Below, in pieces: positions 1 to 14,029 of a stretch of 64,000 nt of DNA; the first letter of the stretch is position 1; the number at the start of each line of letters is the position of its first letter. This DNA is from Rhabditoides inermis. Lineage: Eukaryota > Nematoda > Chromadorea > Rhabditida > Rhabditidae. The notes under the pieces are model-generated. The model ran no database searches. It was given only the letters and a program-made list of their open reading frames with translations, and had not been told where the DNA came from. Where the stretch lies: assembly GCA_963966185.1 (NCBI GenBank), contig CAWZYM010000272.1:1094501-1158500 (forward strand). The letters run 5' to 3'. The position numbers and the translations under genes are program-made.

Positions 1-460
1 GAAATATGCAATGCATTTTTTTTATCAATATACTGTACGATAACTGTCCACGATAATGTTTTCACCGAAATATCCCGAGCTACAAAAGTGCAAGCCTATT
101 GAAGCAGAAAATACAAAACACTGATGGTAGGAGTTACAGTTATAAACTGATTTTCAAACCTGATACCATGTGATGTTTACTACTCTGTCCCTACAGGTCT
201 GCACTTTTCAATCACACTGAACGTGAACTCGCATGTGAACAATGTATTCATGTACTGCTGTAAACATGTTTGGACATCTAAATTTGGATGTTGCAACCAA
301 ACAGTATAAAACTCGGTTCCTAGCGAGATTTGCAGAGTGCGACGTTGCACAAGAGTGTGACTGTCCTGCCACTCAACATGTCTTTTCATTCGACACTCTC
401 TTGTCTGGCGCATGCTTATTAACGAGTTCTCGATCAAATTCTCGTAATCAACGCTACAGT

Positions 461-2236
461 ATGTGCTCTCGTCACGAGATCAAGGCTCTCGCGTTGACAT
501 CCCTCGGAGTCACTCCTCTCGGCACGTCTCCGGAAGCCATGCAAGGAGGAAAGGACTTTTACAAGTTGTGCGTTGTTGTTGTTGTTGTTGTTATTTTGTT
601 GATAGTCCTCATCTCACCCTGTCTCCAAGAGCTATTTAACGCGCAGGTACCTAATATAATATGATACACATTTTTAAAAACCAAAACTGCACGTTGTCGA
701 ATAGCCAGAGCATCGTTGATCTCTGTTGATCTTTTCCAACTTGCGCTGCGTGCGCGTGATCCATGCACATTCAAACTGGAGAGATGGCGGGAACATTATT
801 GGATTTTTCACGATTTTCACAACGTGATTGTCAGGACCCAAATAGGAGATTTTTTTCCAGTCTCTTCACGCACTACCCAGCCGTGCGAACCTACTTCAAG
901 GGCGCCGAGTTGTTTACGGCCGGTGATGTGCAGGTGATGAGAACACTGTAGATTCCAACTGAGTTACTGTGGTAAAAAAAATTGTATACGGTAAAAAGCA
1001 TGTGTTACTACGACTACGGCAAGAACCGTGACCGGCCGACGTTTTGCAGGTTCATGTACAGAAGTACAAAAACTGTTGTTGTAGAATGCAAAAGTCGATT
1101 TCTCCTCCACAACAAACTTTCCGCTTATATCGCTTTGATCGGAGCGTTTTCGAGATGGTGTATCTTCTTCATAAAACTTGTCGTTGACTGAGTGAGAAGT
1201 GTGGTAGGTTTTGTTTGGTTGATGAATGAATGAAACGTGTCTATCAGGCACGTTGAGAAACGCAAACATGTCCTTTTTTTCTACACTGTAAAGTATATTT
1301 TTTTTATGAGAACGCACTTTACTCTCTAAACGTGGTGTTTCAGAATTTTGAGAAACATTATGCGTGGTTGATTATGGATGTACACTAGAGGTATGAATGT
1401 AGGAACCATATTCCATATAATGATGACAATAATCAAACTAACACTCAGAACTCTGTTCGCTTCGAGAAACAAGGCCAGCGTCTTCTTCTCTCCATCTACG
1501 TTCTCGTCAACACTTTCGACGACGAGATGATAATCCGGTTTCAATTTTTTATGTATCGACTGTTTGCTTCAAACGTCATTACAACATTTGTTAGTTTTAG
1601 TCTCATACACGCGCTAGAATCGGTTAAAGGCGATGGAAAGAAAGGTCTCATGAGAACAATGTGGAATGCAGTGCTTTCACAATGTGCTTTCACAAAGTCA
1701 GATGTTATAAAGATGTCCTGAAATGATAACGTTTTAGTTTTGGTATCCCTTTTTCTTGTCGGAAGCATCAACGCTAGCCACCCGTCGTTGGTTCGTTTTC
1801 TGGGGAGGTGACGGGGCGCTTTTTCCCGACGACTCTGCCCCACTCACAGTGAGGTGTTCCATTTATTAGCTCACGTAACACACGCGTGTAGTGTTGTGGT
1901 CAGCGAATGCGCTCTTTAATCGACGGTTCGTGAGTTCGAATCCGTGCAAACGCGAGAAAAGTTTGCCACAATTCTGTCGAGTTCTGGCGTTCTACAACTA
2001 GTAGCCAGTCCTTTTACGAGGCAGTTTATGGATTTGACTCTATGTTGCAGAGCGCAAGCACGCGATATCCTCGCCCGCCACATGCCACTCCACATGCAAC
2101 CACAGCTGTGGGGGGTGCGTCGATCAATCGATCAATCGAAATGACTGACTTTTCAGCAGTTCTTCTACATTTACGTCAGATTCCTCAAGTCGAAGGAGGA
2201 GATTGATGCGAAGACGAAGGGCGCGTGGGAGGCGGT

Positions 2237-2283
<47 letters not shown>

Positions 2284-2335
2284 CGTGTGTGAGTGATAGA
2301 GAGATAGAGAGAGAAAGAAAAAATAGAGCGAGAGG

Positions 2336-2394
<59 letters not shown>

Positions 2395-2475
2395 TTCCAG
2401 ATCTCTCGCGAGTTCAACGCCGAGTGTCAGCAGCACCTCAAGAACTCCCATCTGCCATCAACTGCTGACCACTGA
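461..2475 (+). CDS. Nematode myoglobin-like globin, 6 exons, 160 aa
   Basis: Exons 461-564, 861-933, 1449-1537, 2051-2114, 2157-2234 and 2401-2475 join in phase to a 160-aa protein that aligns along its length with the cytoplasmic globin (GLB-1) class of nematodes. Visible landmarks: the THYPAVRTYFKGAE segment in helix C/CD (Phe47 as CD1), KQGQR in helix E (Gln67 at the likely distal E7 site), ILARHM in helix F (His99 as the likely proximal haem ligand) and the EFNAECQQHLKNS C-terminus shared with GLB-1. E7 Gln is typical of nematode globins and goes with tight oxygen binding. Expected role: haem-based O2 storage or sensing in the cytosol; no signal peptide is seen. The ATG at 461 follows a CTACAG acceptor-like sequence, suggesting spliced-leader addition. 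Intron 3 holds a tRNA-like segment and intron 5 two GA microsatellites. The frame is intact. Confidence 0.9.
1890..1955 (+). other. tRNA-like segment in globin intron 3
   Basis: An A-box-like GTGGTCAGCG and a B-box-like GAGTTCGAATCC are about 35 bases apart, followed by GTGCAAACGCG and AAAGTTTGCCAC. The arms do not pair into a full cloverleaf, so this is read as a tRNA-derived repeat and not a working tRNA gene. The downstream GCAAA/GTTTGCC pair resembles that of the other tRNA-like segments in this window. Confidence 0.55.
2235..2392. repeat. GA microsatellites in globin intron 5
   Basis: Two (GA)n tracts, about 2237-2281 and 2332-2390, are separated by a short GT- and A-rich spacer and fill most of the last globin intron. 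The ORFs read across them are dipeptide artefacts. Confidence 0.95.
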
Positions 2476-4077
2476 TGCCATAGAATATATATCGTGTACT
2501 ATAAATACTTCACATAGCATATTGTTCCGTCTTGCTATTTCTCCAGCCTCTTGTGGGTTGTTTTCTTCTCACGTATCATCAGATTGTATTGGATTAGATT
2601 GTACCGTATAAATCTGTGTGGAAAAAAACTCTAGCTAATCGCGACGCATCACCATTTTCTTTGGAACACGGGAATGGGTTCTCGGCTAACGAACCAACAA
2701 AGAAGTTCTGTTTGTTTAAACTCAAGACATTTTTTTTTCATTTTAAAAGCGTTTTACTCGATGTGCCATTGTGTTTCTTGATTTGTCGAAGTTCAACTAA
2801 ATGCGATTGTTCGCATAGGAATAGATACGTCAACGGCAGCTCCGGCGCGCGTCTTCTTGTGAATACAAAATGAGAAGATGATGATCAGTAGATTAGTGAT
2901 AGCCGCGTGAGTACAGATCGAAGGCCAGATAAAAACGTTCAGGTCTGAAATTACATTCACGTCAGTTACGTTAAAAAACTAAACAAATCAGATCATTTGT
3001 ATATAATCATGAAATTTGATCAAAAACGTTGAGATTGTAAAACTCGCAGAAATTTACGGCGTGCAACTAACAACTTGCTTCACTTCACTACTCGTCAGAT
3101 AATGATTTTCATTGATTTTTTTGTTTCCATCGGTATGACCATTAAAGGTACACTGGCGACCTATTTTTGACTCGGAATGTTTAAAAGAATCATATCAACC
3201 TAAATCCTAATCGATTTGTGAGAAAGAACAACAGTTCTCCGTTGCGTTCAAATGTTGCAACTCGCTGTTGCAACAATTTATTACAAACTCAAAAGTGGTC
3301 CCGCCACGACTTCCATTCCGTTGAACTCTTCAATACTGCAGAAATGACGAGAGAAGACATATATCGATTTGAACGAACCTCGTTACCTAACTATGTGGCT
3401 CAATGCGTGTGTGCGCCGTTATGGCTCAGACCTCGCCGGTTCGAGTCCTATCTACGGCAAATGTTTTGCATGAGTGATAATACGGGTTCAAGACAGCTAG
3501 TTGCAGAAATAAGTCGCCACTGTTCCTTTAAGCTTCAATCAGCTCCGATACTATCCTCCTTGCACCAGAAATGGCTTCAAATCGAATCATCAAATAATCA
3601 CACTTGTCAAATACGACGCTCTCACACGTCGTGTCTTGCATCGCTGGTATCAATTCGTAACCGAAAATCATCTCTCATCTACTCCAGTCTACCTTTACCC
3701 TCATTTCTGTGGTTTGCACAACGCCATCAAAACGGTAAGTCAGTTTCGGTGACATTTCAGTTTTCATGTTTCTAGTTGATACTCTTCTATTCATGTTGAT
3801 AAAAGCGTTTCGAGTACTCAAAGATCTGCACGTTGTGCTGCAGAAAAGTGCACAACACGCAACATGTCACAGAAATGTATCTCGTTCGGCTATAGCACAT
3901 GCTCAGTCATGCGATACTGTTCTATGGGCGCAGTGACGACTACAAGTTGTGGAAAACTATAGTTATACCGTGTCAAAAGTTGGGTTCTGCGAAGAGGTTC
4001 TGCTCATTTTCAAGTAAGCAGTACAAAGACTGTTGGATTTGCAGACCGTTTTTTTTTCGCAGATCAATCGCCGTTTT
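2476..4077. other. Intergenic region between globin and the receptor gene
   Basis: AT-rich sequence with no exon series I can support. A 185-codon open frame at 3218-3775 has no recognisable domain, has mixed codon use and contains the tRNA-like segment at 3391-3462, so it is not called. The segment 3141-3175 (ATTAAAGGTACACTGG) resembles a MITE end but has no partner that I found. Confidence 0.5.
3391..3462 (+). other. tRNA-like segment
   Basis: GTGGCTCAATGCG resembles an A box and CCGGTTCGAGTCC is an almost perfect B box, followed at once by GGCAAATGTTTTGC, the small palindrome-like tail seen after other tRNA-like segments here. The acceptor stem does not pair. Confidence 0.5.
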
Positions 4078-5608
<1,531 letters not shown>

Positions 5609-6532
5609 TCTTGAGACAGAATGACTGGTTTCCTCAAACTATAAACGGTATCGCTCTTTGCAACAACGTAAAAAGCTAGAGCAACAGTCGCGCTACAATT
5701 TTTCCTTTACAACGCGCTCACGAAGATTGTTCTTGTTACGGACAGAGATCATTTCCTTGTTACGGACAGAGATCGTTATGATGATTCTAATTCGAAAAAA
5801 AAGTAATTCACGTGTTTCTTTCAGCTTTCCAAAAAACCAGGAGTTTTTCATCGTTACCGACTAGCGAGGGACAAGTAGAAGAGTTCGCTGAAAAGTCTAA
5901 TGACTGAGTTCATTACTTCAGAATTGCAATTTGTTTCATTGTTCTGTTCTGTTCGAACAGCATTGAAAACACATACTTCGTGAACATACTACGTATGCCT
6001 TGATAGTTGCGTCGATCCTATCCTATGCAAACAAACTTTTAAGTGAGAGTTGTAGTGATCTGCGAACGGGAAAAATGTTTGTTTGTTTTTACTTGGCGCG
6101 CTACACAATTTTTTGAATTCACCTTTTTTTTGAGTTCTCAAGTAAGTTATCTGTTAATTGGCATTTTTTTTCTATTGTTTACCATTTCTGTGACACGCAA
6201 TAAAAAGACATACATGTGAAAACGACGGTGGCAGGTCTGTTCATTAGTTTGTACTGAAATAAACGTTTAAAACTGTGTTTTAATTCATAATTTGCTACAT
6301 GTACATAATCGTAGTACTTGAGCAATACTTGGGTTGGAAAAAATAATAGTATACTTGTTATTGAAACGATCGGAGAACAGTAGATAGATAGGTTTATTAC
6401 CGATAACATGGAAAAAAAATCGAAATTATAAACAAAAAGTGAGCAATACAAACGGCAGGTATAAACGGGGTTTCAATGATATTGAACAAGAACATAATCA
6501 CATAGTATGGAAAAGGAAGTGGGGAGAGCTCT

Positions 6533-7640
6533 CTATAGGTTGCGCAATTTGCTAGGTGGCATGAGATCTAATGTAGAGAGTTGTGATTTGAAGATAGAGG
6601 GATCATTGATGGAGATTAGGTCACGAGAAAGCGCATTCCAGATTGCGAAGGTTCTGCTTGAAAAAGTGCTGGTACGGCCTGTGTGATCAAATGATGGAAC
6701 AATTCTAAATTCATGAGAGCCACGAGTACGAGATGGAATAATTGCAAAAAGACCATGATAGTCCAATATAGTTTTTGAGTGGATTACTTTGTGAATGTAT
6801 GTGACATCATTCAAGAATCGTCTATTTTCGAGAGTTTGAAAATTGAAAAGCTCAAGGCGTTGAGGATATGATAGGCTGCGCCCGATACGCTGACACACAC
6901 GACGAGTATAATAGCGTTGTATGCTCTCAATTAGGTTTACAGAAGCAACATCAGTAGGGTTCCAGAGCTCAGTGCAATATTCTAATTTACAGCGAAAATA
7001 GGTTGTGTATGCGGTGATCAGTAGTGTGGGGTTTCGTGTTTTGTATGTGCGAAGAAAATCATTTATAGAATACAGGGTTTGTTGAATTATTTGTTTGAAA
7101 TGATCACGAAACAATAAGTTATTACTCATGAGAATACCAAGATCCTTGGCAGAATCTACTGGTTTGAGAATTGAGTTGTGGACAATATAAGTGTGCCTTG
7201 GATTCCGCTTGCCTACATGCAATATTTGAGTTTTCTCAGTGGATATCTGAAGTCCCCATGAAGCTGACCATGCTGCGACTATGTCAATGGCTTTTTGGAA
7301 AATAGACTTCGCAGAAGTACTGGTAAAATCAAAAGGAAAGTAAATTTTCAAATCGTCTGCATAAAGCGCATAATAAACGCCATCTGGTAAATTATCAGGA
7401 ATGTTATCTATGAAAATGTTGAACAGCAAGGGTCCAAGACACGAACCTTGTGTAACGCCACAATTAACAGTGCGCGGTGAGGAGCGCTTAGATCCAATCA
7501 TAATAGATTGCTTGCGATTTTTGAGAAATTCGATTATCCAGCCAAGAGCATTACCGCGAATACCGATAGCGTCAAGTTTCTTGAAAAGAAGGTCATGGTT
7601 GATGGTATCTATTACATTAGTATCATGGCAAGAGAGCAGG
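6533..7640 (-). mobile_element. 5'-truncated non-LTR retrotransposon, reverse transcriptase fragment
   Basis: A continuous minus-strand frame runs from about 7640 to the stop at 6533. It holds the INHDLLFKKLDAIGI block, the CGVTQGSCLGPLLFNIFIDN block and the intact catalytic motif YALYADDLKI of reverse transcriptase (Jockey/CR1-like order), then about 240 residues of thumb and C-terminal region (LGWIIEFLKN upstream; RTFAIWNALSRDL near the end). The first RT motifs and any endonuclease are missing, as expected from 5' truncation. It lies between the two receptor genes on the same strand. The frame is uninterrupted, so insertion may be recent. Confidence 0.88.
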
Positions 7641-7985
7641 TTCGTTTCCTACAAAGTTCTGATTGATTAGATGTGATGTGTGACGTTGCATTACGTCGCG
7701 TAAAATAATTTCTATAATAAAGTGAATAAATTTTTGCCTGCAGGTACAAGAATAACTACTTTCACAAACTCAAAAAAAAGAACTTGTTGTCATATTGACA
7801 CGCTGGATGAAATGCACTTTGAAAGATGATGGACAGGTCATGGCGCGTGAATGAGAAAAAAGCTTGCGCTGAAGCGTTTTCTGTATTACACACGTTTCTA
7901 CAGGGTTTTTTAAAAGGGCAAACTGTTTCTTCTTTTTTCCTTCGTTTTAGTCTTCATATAACCAATCAATGAACACATGTCTCAT

Positions 7986-9860
7986 TTATTTCTGAGAATT
8001 GGAAACTTTGCTGAACATAGTCACAGTAGTTTTGCGCTTTTTCCGGCACAAACCGCACAGTGCCGATCTGAAATAACGATGTATGTCATTGAAGTCGGAA
8101 TGAGTCTTACCTATAAGGTGTGATGTGGACAAGATTTGCAATAGGCGAGAGCACAGGCCCGAATGAAGTAGAGGTGAGGGTGAGGAACTCTGAACGACTA
8201 TTGCTGACTGTAGGGTATCTCCATTGTTCAGCTTTTTGGTCGAACAATACAACACTCCAACCAATGACGACAGTTGATGTTTTCGAGCTCGAATGAGCAC
8301 TTTCCAACAGAAATCTCACTTATTGTCTATACATTGGTGCATACCTGTCGCTGGTGAATTGACGATTTGGAGTTGATTGAGTAAATAACATGTGGCTGAT
8401 ATAGAGTATATGAGAGGCAGTAGAGACTGATGAGTGAGAGCCTACAACACATCGAATTACTGTACACACTTGTCGCTGCTTTACGTTCAGCAACTGTGAG
8501 TGGAACTTTTTCGAGCGCTTGTTGGTCATTGTAGAAAGAATCTGAAGAAAAGATGTGATATACAGCAAACATTGCTGACGTTGTCTCACTTTCTTTATCT
8601 TGGCTCTGACGACGAGACATATCCCGATCATGATGGGAGTGATAGCAATAGCGCCAAGCGAGCTCACAGCCGATGAGGGTGCTCTGAACGATTGAAATCA
8701 TTCATATGATACTTTTGTGATCAATCAAGTACTTGTATTCTTCATTAAACAATTGAATAATGGACATAGAATAAAGTTTTTAGCTCACCTCACATCAGCG
8801 GTGCCAGTGATTGTCAATCCAGTGATATTATATTCGGGGAAGTAGCAAGAGAGGTTTGTTCGAATCTCCTCTGCTGGTGCGTCGGTGAAAAATGCAAAAA
8901 CCACCTGAACTCCCTCGTTACAGTGTTTCGACGCGCGACACTCACGAATTGAGCGAATGACGGCAAATAAATCATGAAGATGAAGCATTGGAGGCGATAG
9001 GAAGAAGGTGCCTGGAAGAATGGCGGGATTCGCATCAAATCTCACTTCTGATTCACCTCAAATCGAATGACCCACAGCCGGAAACAGCAACACGCGGTCA
9101 GTAGAGTGACCGTGTAGAAAATGAGATGGAGCTGAACCGTATGTATGTATAATGCAATGAAAAGTGAACGGAAAAGAGAGAAAGATGAAAGTGCAAGTGC
9201 ACTCTTTTAAAAACAATGACAGCAAACTCCGCCCGCTTTGACACTTTTTGTTTGCCATCTGCACCGCTCGCGCACTTTTCAATAATTCCATTCGCTGATC
9301 CTCAATGGTTGGCCATCAAAATCGGCCGTCGATCGACAATGAGAGCGGTTTCTGTGCGAGCGTTCCCAACTGACTGCGTGGCGCAGTGACAAGAGATTCG
9401 CTTGTGCTCTCGCGACCAGGTTTTAAATCTTCTTCAATCTTCTTTTTTTTAATTGAAACAGAAGTTTGTGGTTGATTTAGTACCGCGCAGTTCATGTTTT
9501 GTAATAAGCCCCGCCCCGCCCACTTCAAGTCTCGAGAAAGAATTCAGCAATGCCTCAATGGACCTATCGTGAGTAAGCAAAGAATACCATCCATAACAGT
9601 TTTTAAATAAGTAATTTAAAATAAAAAAGCTGTGATATGCACGGTATTCAAACGCATTTCATCTTGCTACTCATTGAAGCCTATGTACCTCCACCGCGAA
9701 TCCATAGTAGCATGCCGCACTGCCGAACCAGCTACACGGACCATACGCCACCATCGCTACGGACCAGCCAAACGGGACATACCTGAAAGAGCTTCATATC
9801 ACACATGCATGAATTTTTAAGTTTTCACTCTAACATAGCAACAACAACAACAAAAACAGC

Positions 9861-9934
<74 letters not shown>

Positions 9935-10139
9935 CGACAACACACCTGGTTATGGTGAATACGTCGGCAGCAGCCAGCACACAGTCTGTCACCGCCGAGT
10001 TCATCAGCAACACTTTGTACGACTTGAAGAGGTCTCCGGACTTGGTCGCAATTAGAATAATCAGCACAAGGTTGAGTAGAATAGCGAGTAGAAAGTTGAT
10101 AGTGTGAATGATGACAGTGCTTGTGACGATGAAATTCAT
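7986..10139 (-). CDS. srd: Srd-family 7TM chemoreceptor, 10 exons, 317 aa
   Basis: Minus-strand exons 10139-9946, 9782-9689, 9131-9057, 9011-8946, 8904-8789, 8683-8590, 8541-8485, 8441-8345, 8189-8111 and 8067-7986 join in frame. Srd landmarks: an N-terminal TM1 with LLNLVLIILIATKSGDL, then SYKVLLMNSAVTD, ITRYVPFGWSVAMVAYGPC in the first extracellular loop, FRLWVIRFEAPSS at the end of TM3, KRSKKFHSQLLN before TM6 and LVHITPYR at the end of TM7. Expected role: chemosensory receptor in the membrane of sensory neurons. The ATG at 10139 lies 8 bases after a TTCTCAG acceptor, consistent with trans-splicing. The stop overlaps an AATAAA (7985-7990). Intron 1 holds a CAA microsatellite and intron 2 a SINE-like repeat. 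All phases agree, so the gene looks intact. Confidence 0.88.
9238..9532 (+). mobile_element. SINE-like repeat, copy 1
   Basis: This shares order and motifs with 29632-29942: GACACTTTT, CACCGCTC.CGCG, a tRNA-like core with GCGTGGCGCAGTGACAAGAGA (A-box-like) and TCTCGCGACC.GG (B-box side, eroded here), an A/T-rich body, then AA.CCCCGCCC and CTTC.AG..CTCGAG. It lies in intron 2 of the Srd-like gene. Confidence 0.6.
9838..9937. repeat. CAA trinucleotide microsatellite
   Basis: About 33 CAA units, with one AAAACAG interruption near the start, in intron 1 of the Srd-like receptor. Poly-Thr and poly-Val ORFs over it are artefacts. Confidence 0.96.
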
Positions 10140-12838
10140 GGCTCCACCTGAGAATAATGAAAATAAAAAACCAGTGTTTTCACATATGGTGTCAGTGTTT
10201 TTACATATGATGTTTGTTATACGCGTCGACAATAGGTAATTACATTCCTGTTATGTTGCGATGTTCTGATAGTGCAAACAACATTATCTCATGTTTCCGC
10301 ATCTAACCAGGCTAACCGATTACGAGAGTGTGAAAGCGAACAGCAATAACAGGCTGTACAACACACAATACATACATTTATGATAGCCATTATTATTTAA
10401 AATAGTTTCAAGGAGACTGGCAATTTTCAAAAACTGATACTCAATGTTAAGAAACTTGAACAATGTTGGAAACATAAACGCAACGAAATGTAAGTACTCT
10501 CTAAGATTGACGTAGCTGGAAAAAAGTGTACGATGCTGATTAGAAACATCTGAAGGTCAAAATGTTATCGTGAAGCAGCATCATATGCAGGATCAACGTA
10601 ATGAACTCGATTCAAGTAGCATTCGAATTTGGTTTAAAATTTGTTCAGCCTTTTCAAGTGTTTCGTAGAAAAAGAGAAACGCAGGCAATAAACTCTCTAG
10701 TTCATGTGTGTTAAATCGCTGTGAAACAGAGTCCCGCCACTCTGCGATCTCTTCTCAAAAGTAGAACACCGCTTTTTCGGAGAGAAATTCAGAATTTGAA
10801 GTTTATTTGGATTTGACAATGAATTCGATCAACAAAATGAGTTGTTTTCCAACGATATTCGATTGTAACGTAAGGAGTGTGGACAGCGACACATCTTGTG
10901 TTCAAATGAGTTTTCTATGATGTGTATAACAGAGCACTATAACTATTAGACACATGCCGACTGGGAACGTGACCGATAAGAGGGTTGATGCATAGCCGCA
11001 CAAGAGAGCAATACGCTCCGTGCAAAGAGCCCAATGAGAGCCAGCACACAGAGGCAAAGAGACCTAGCGCACCCAATTAAAAGAAACCACCCAGTCGGAA
11101 GACGTGGTCACGAGCAAGAACAAAAAGAATACCATCATTGCAAGAACCTCTCCAATGCAGATCCCTGCCCAGAGGCGCACTTGCACATTGCACAAAACTC
11201 ATTGTGTCGAAGAAAATATCATAATAAACGTATTGTGTTGTATTGTATTGTAATGGGGAAATAAATGTCATGAAAAAATGGAAATTTCATGCAAAAGTGC
11301 TGATATCAGTCATTGTGGTCGTTAAAAATACCGGAATGCCAGGACAGGAGCCAGGAACTCTGACAATTTTTTGTGTCGCGAAAAAAAACTATGTGTTCGA
11401 GGTGATCAGAAACGATCAGCAGACCGCTCTCTTCTTTTCGCGTGTTTTCTTGCACTTTCTCGTATGTGTACATCATGTTTCGTCGGAAAATAGCCGATGA
11501 GTGGTCAGGGGAAATCGAACAGGCTTCAGGTATCTTTGTAATATGTATATTTAAGTGTACATAATAGGTTTTTTTCAAAGGCACAGTTGCGACACATTTC
11601 TGGGTGCGGAAATTGAACCCGCGAGCATTTGTGCAACAACGCAGAACACATGCCTCGAACAAAATGCACATAAGTAAGTATGTTAGGTAAATATGACTTT
11701 AATAATGTTCCGAGTCAAAATAAGTCTTCACTGTTTCTTTATTTTTTGATATCTGTCTTAACAAAGCGCAGTTTTTTTCCTGATGCGGAAAAAAGCCGTC
11801 GTTGAAAAGCAAAGAGAAAGTATTCAAAGTCCGGTACGAACGAAGATGAAATGCTCAATTTAAACGTACTCTAGCCAACATACAAACGCTAATTGTAGTA
11901 CGGAAAATGAAAAAGGACTTTTTTCAAGATTGTTATAAGTAGGTACTTAAAGAAGGACTCCTTGGATTGTGCCAGCCGGCGCGAAATGCTCGCCCCAGTG
12001 CCATTATGCCGCATGTCTTCGTGTTAAAACCAATTTGTTTTCTACCGTGTCTCTGTCACTGGGTCAGCCCTCGTTTTGCGCGGGAAATCAACAGCAGTGA
12101 GGGAGAGTGTGCGTGACTCGCGCGGCTTCTCTCATCTTTTGCCAGCCAAACACAGAAGCGATTACCAAAAAAGCGCGAACTCGTCTCGTGGAGGCAAACT
12201 CGTGTCTCTGTGATTGCGCCTGCCCAGCTGATTGGGGGCGGTCTTGCGGCACTGGCAAAATGCCAAAATCTTGCGCCCAAAGTGACGGTCAATAGTATTC
12301 GTACTGCCGAAAAAAATTCGTTATGCAAATTTTGGTGAGTAAAAAAAATTCTTTCTTCTGTAGATATGTTAAAATCACGATATCCTGTAAATAATGACCC
12401 CTAATGTTGTTTTCCGTGGAGGCCTTCTTTAAAGAAAAGTTCATTGTCGCAGTATTTATTATACTTGACAAGGATCGCTCAAAACAAAAAAGACAGACAG
12501 TTATGGCACCGTATTTTGAACTTCAAGCGAAGTTTGTAGATCGACAACTATCGCTTTGACGCACTCTTTAACTCCCATTAGAACCAATACAATGTTGATG
12601 TAAACAAAAAATTGCTTACAGTTGGCGCTCTAAATGCTCAGAGTTTGAGTTTTGTGTGCAAAAAATGCATCGAAATCCGAAAAAAAGCATATAGACATGT
12701 GTTTTAACAAAGTGATACACTCACGGCATACTATGTAGTACATACATAAGAAAAAACCTTTCGTTCGTAATAATTTCAAATAAGTAGGCACATCTTCAAG
12801 ACTAATTCAAAATGTCTCGCTCCATCGAATGGAACTGA
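10140..12838. other. Intergenic region with no supported gene
   Basis: No splice-linked coding series was found. It includes a possible minus-strand tRNA-like segment near 11595-11660 (GCGGGTTCAATTTCC reads as a B box on the minus strand) and a GC-richer block at 11970-12300. A segment at 12481-12560 is shared with 39335-39413. Confidence 0.45.
12481..12560. repeat. Dispersed repeat, copy 1
   Basis: GACAGACAGTTATGGCACC, GTATTTTGAACTTCAAGCGA and ACTATCGCTTTGACG recur with few changes at 39335-39413 (GACAGACGGTTATGGCACC, TTCGATCTGCAAGCGA, ACTATCGCTCTGGCG). No ORF is conserved, so a non-coding repeat or RNA-derived element is likely. Confidence 0.6.
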
Positions 12839-13019
12839 CGCGGGGCGGACACCTACCCCCCAGCCCCGATCTCTACCGTATTGTTACCGAAGATGGCCAT
12901 CGGAAATCCAAACAGAACTGCGTCGGCCAAATCTGCCTACGGGCATTCTCCGGCCGGAAATCCGGCGTTGAAATTTCGCGTTTCGGATAACCCCAAGATT
13001 TGGCGTTTTGACCAGCAGC

Positions 13020-13100
13020 GAGGTGGCCTAGTGGATAACAACAAAAACTGACAAGCAGTAGGGGTGGAGTGAGGTCGTGGGTTCGATTCCCGTCAACGCA
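13020..13100 (+). other. tRNA-like segment, left arm of element 1
   Basis: A box TGGCCTAGTGG and B box GGTTCGATTCC are both near consensus. The T arm pairs (GTGGG with CCCGT, two wobbles) but the acceptor stem does not. The distance between boxes is longer than in an intron-free tRNA. The same segment occurs inverted at 14030-14110. Confidence 0.65.
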
Positions 13101-13180
13101 GTTTTGATTTTTGCAAAATTCAAAACATGTTAAACTATTTTTTCAGAACGATAGATAGTCAAATTATTACGATATGTACA

Positions 13181-13186
13181 TTTATT
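13181..13186 (-). promoter_or_regulatory. AATAAA polyadenylation signal of the cargo gene
   Basis: AATAAA on the minus strand begins 19 bases after the TGA stop of the element 1 cargo gene, a normal distance for a short nematode 3'UTR. Confidence 0.6.
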
Positions 13187-13204
13187 GGCATTTGCAGTAA
13201 AATA

Positions 13205-13739
13205 TCAGCACTTGTGGTAGTCAATTACATAGCAGTCAAAGCAGAAGTTTTCCTCGCAGTAGGAACACTTGAGGAAACAGTAGTTGTCGCAAGTGGGAGT
13301 AGAACAGGCAGTGGGAGTGTCAGAGAACAGGTACTCGGCCGGGGTGATGAACTTGGGCGGGCGAGCGTCGAGGTAGCCACACTTGAACCAGGAGTACTGC
13401 AGGAAATCCTTGTAGCGAGGAGCGCAGAACTGGCGGTAGATGACAGAGTACAGACGCAGCATGTTGTCGCGACCGGACATCTTGAATGACGGGTAGTAGA
13501 GCTAAACACGCGATAAAATATCAAAAGGAAAGTATGAAAAAAGAACTAACCATCACGTAGTTGCTGATTTTCTTTATCACACTTTTCCATGGGCGAAAGA
13601 ATAGCACATCGAGCGGTTCCATGAGTAGAGTGGAAATGGCTCCGGCAAGCTTGGTCTCCTCACGAGTCAGGGCAATAGGATCCGAAGATCCGAAGCGATG
13701 GACTAACTCACCAATAACTTTGGATATGTCCGAAGGCAT
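13205..13739 (-). CDS. Cargo gene of foldback element 1, Cys-rich 161-aa protein
   Basis: Exon 1 13739-13551 and exon 2 13501-13205, joined in phase 0 across a 49-base intron (GTTAGT...TTTAG). I do not recognise the family. Residues 1-63 look helical, with LTREETKLAGAISTLL and LDVLFFRPWKSVIKK. Residues about 64-130 are aromatic-rich (QFCAPRYKDFLQYSWFKCGY, then FITPAEYLF). The last 30 residues are a Cys cluster, C-x4-C-x3-C-x3-C-x2-C-x4-C-x2-C-x7-H-x-C, probably zinc-binding. Exon 2 codons mostly end in C or G (CTC, TAC, AAG), unlike decayed transposon sequence, which suggests selection on the protein. An AATAAA follows the stop. The ATG at 13739 is the first that keeps the Met-Pro-Ser start; the frame is also open upstream to 13877. 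It could be a captured host gene or a transposon-encoded DNA-binding protein. Confidence 0.65.
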
Positions 13740-14029
13740 GGTGACTGACAAAGATGCATATTTACAGAATATTTTATACTCGTACACCCGGAAACACTTC
13801 CGCAAGAGTATCGGAAAGAAATTGGTAATTGTCATCAAATAAATATCATCAAACAATGACAAATATTGAGGAAACAAACAACGTCAAATGACATACATAT
13901 ATTCAAGAAACATATTCTAAGCGTGTAAATTTGAAAAAAAACACTGACAGTCAGTGTTAGTATGAGGTTGATTAAAATATAATTAGGATTAAATAAACGT
14001 TGGTTTTGAATTTTGCAAAAATCAAAACT

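Noticed and set aside
3218..3775. 185-codon ORF
   Set aside because: No domain, no splice partners, mixed codon use, and a tRNA-like segment inside it.
13127..13524. ORFs over the cargo gene on the plus strand and in another minus-strand frame
   Set aside because: Shadows of the Cys-rich exon; their composition mirrors its codon bias.
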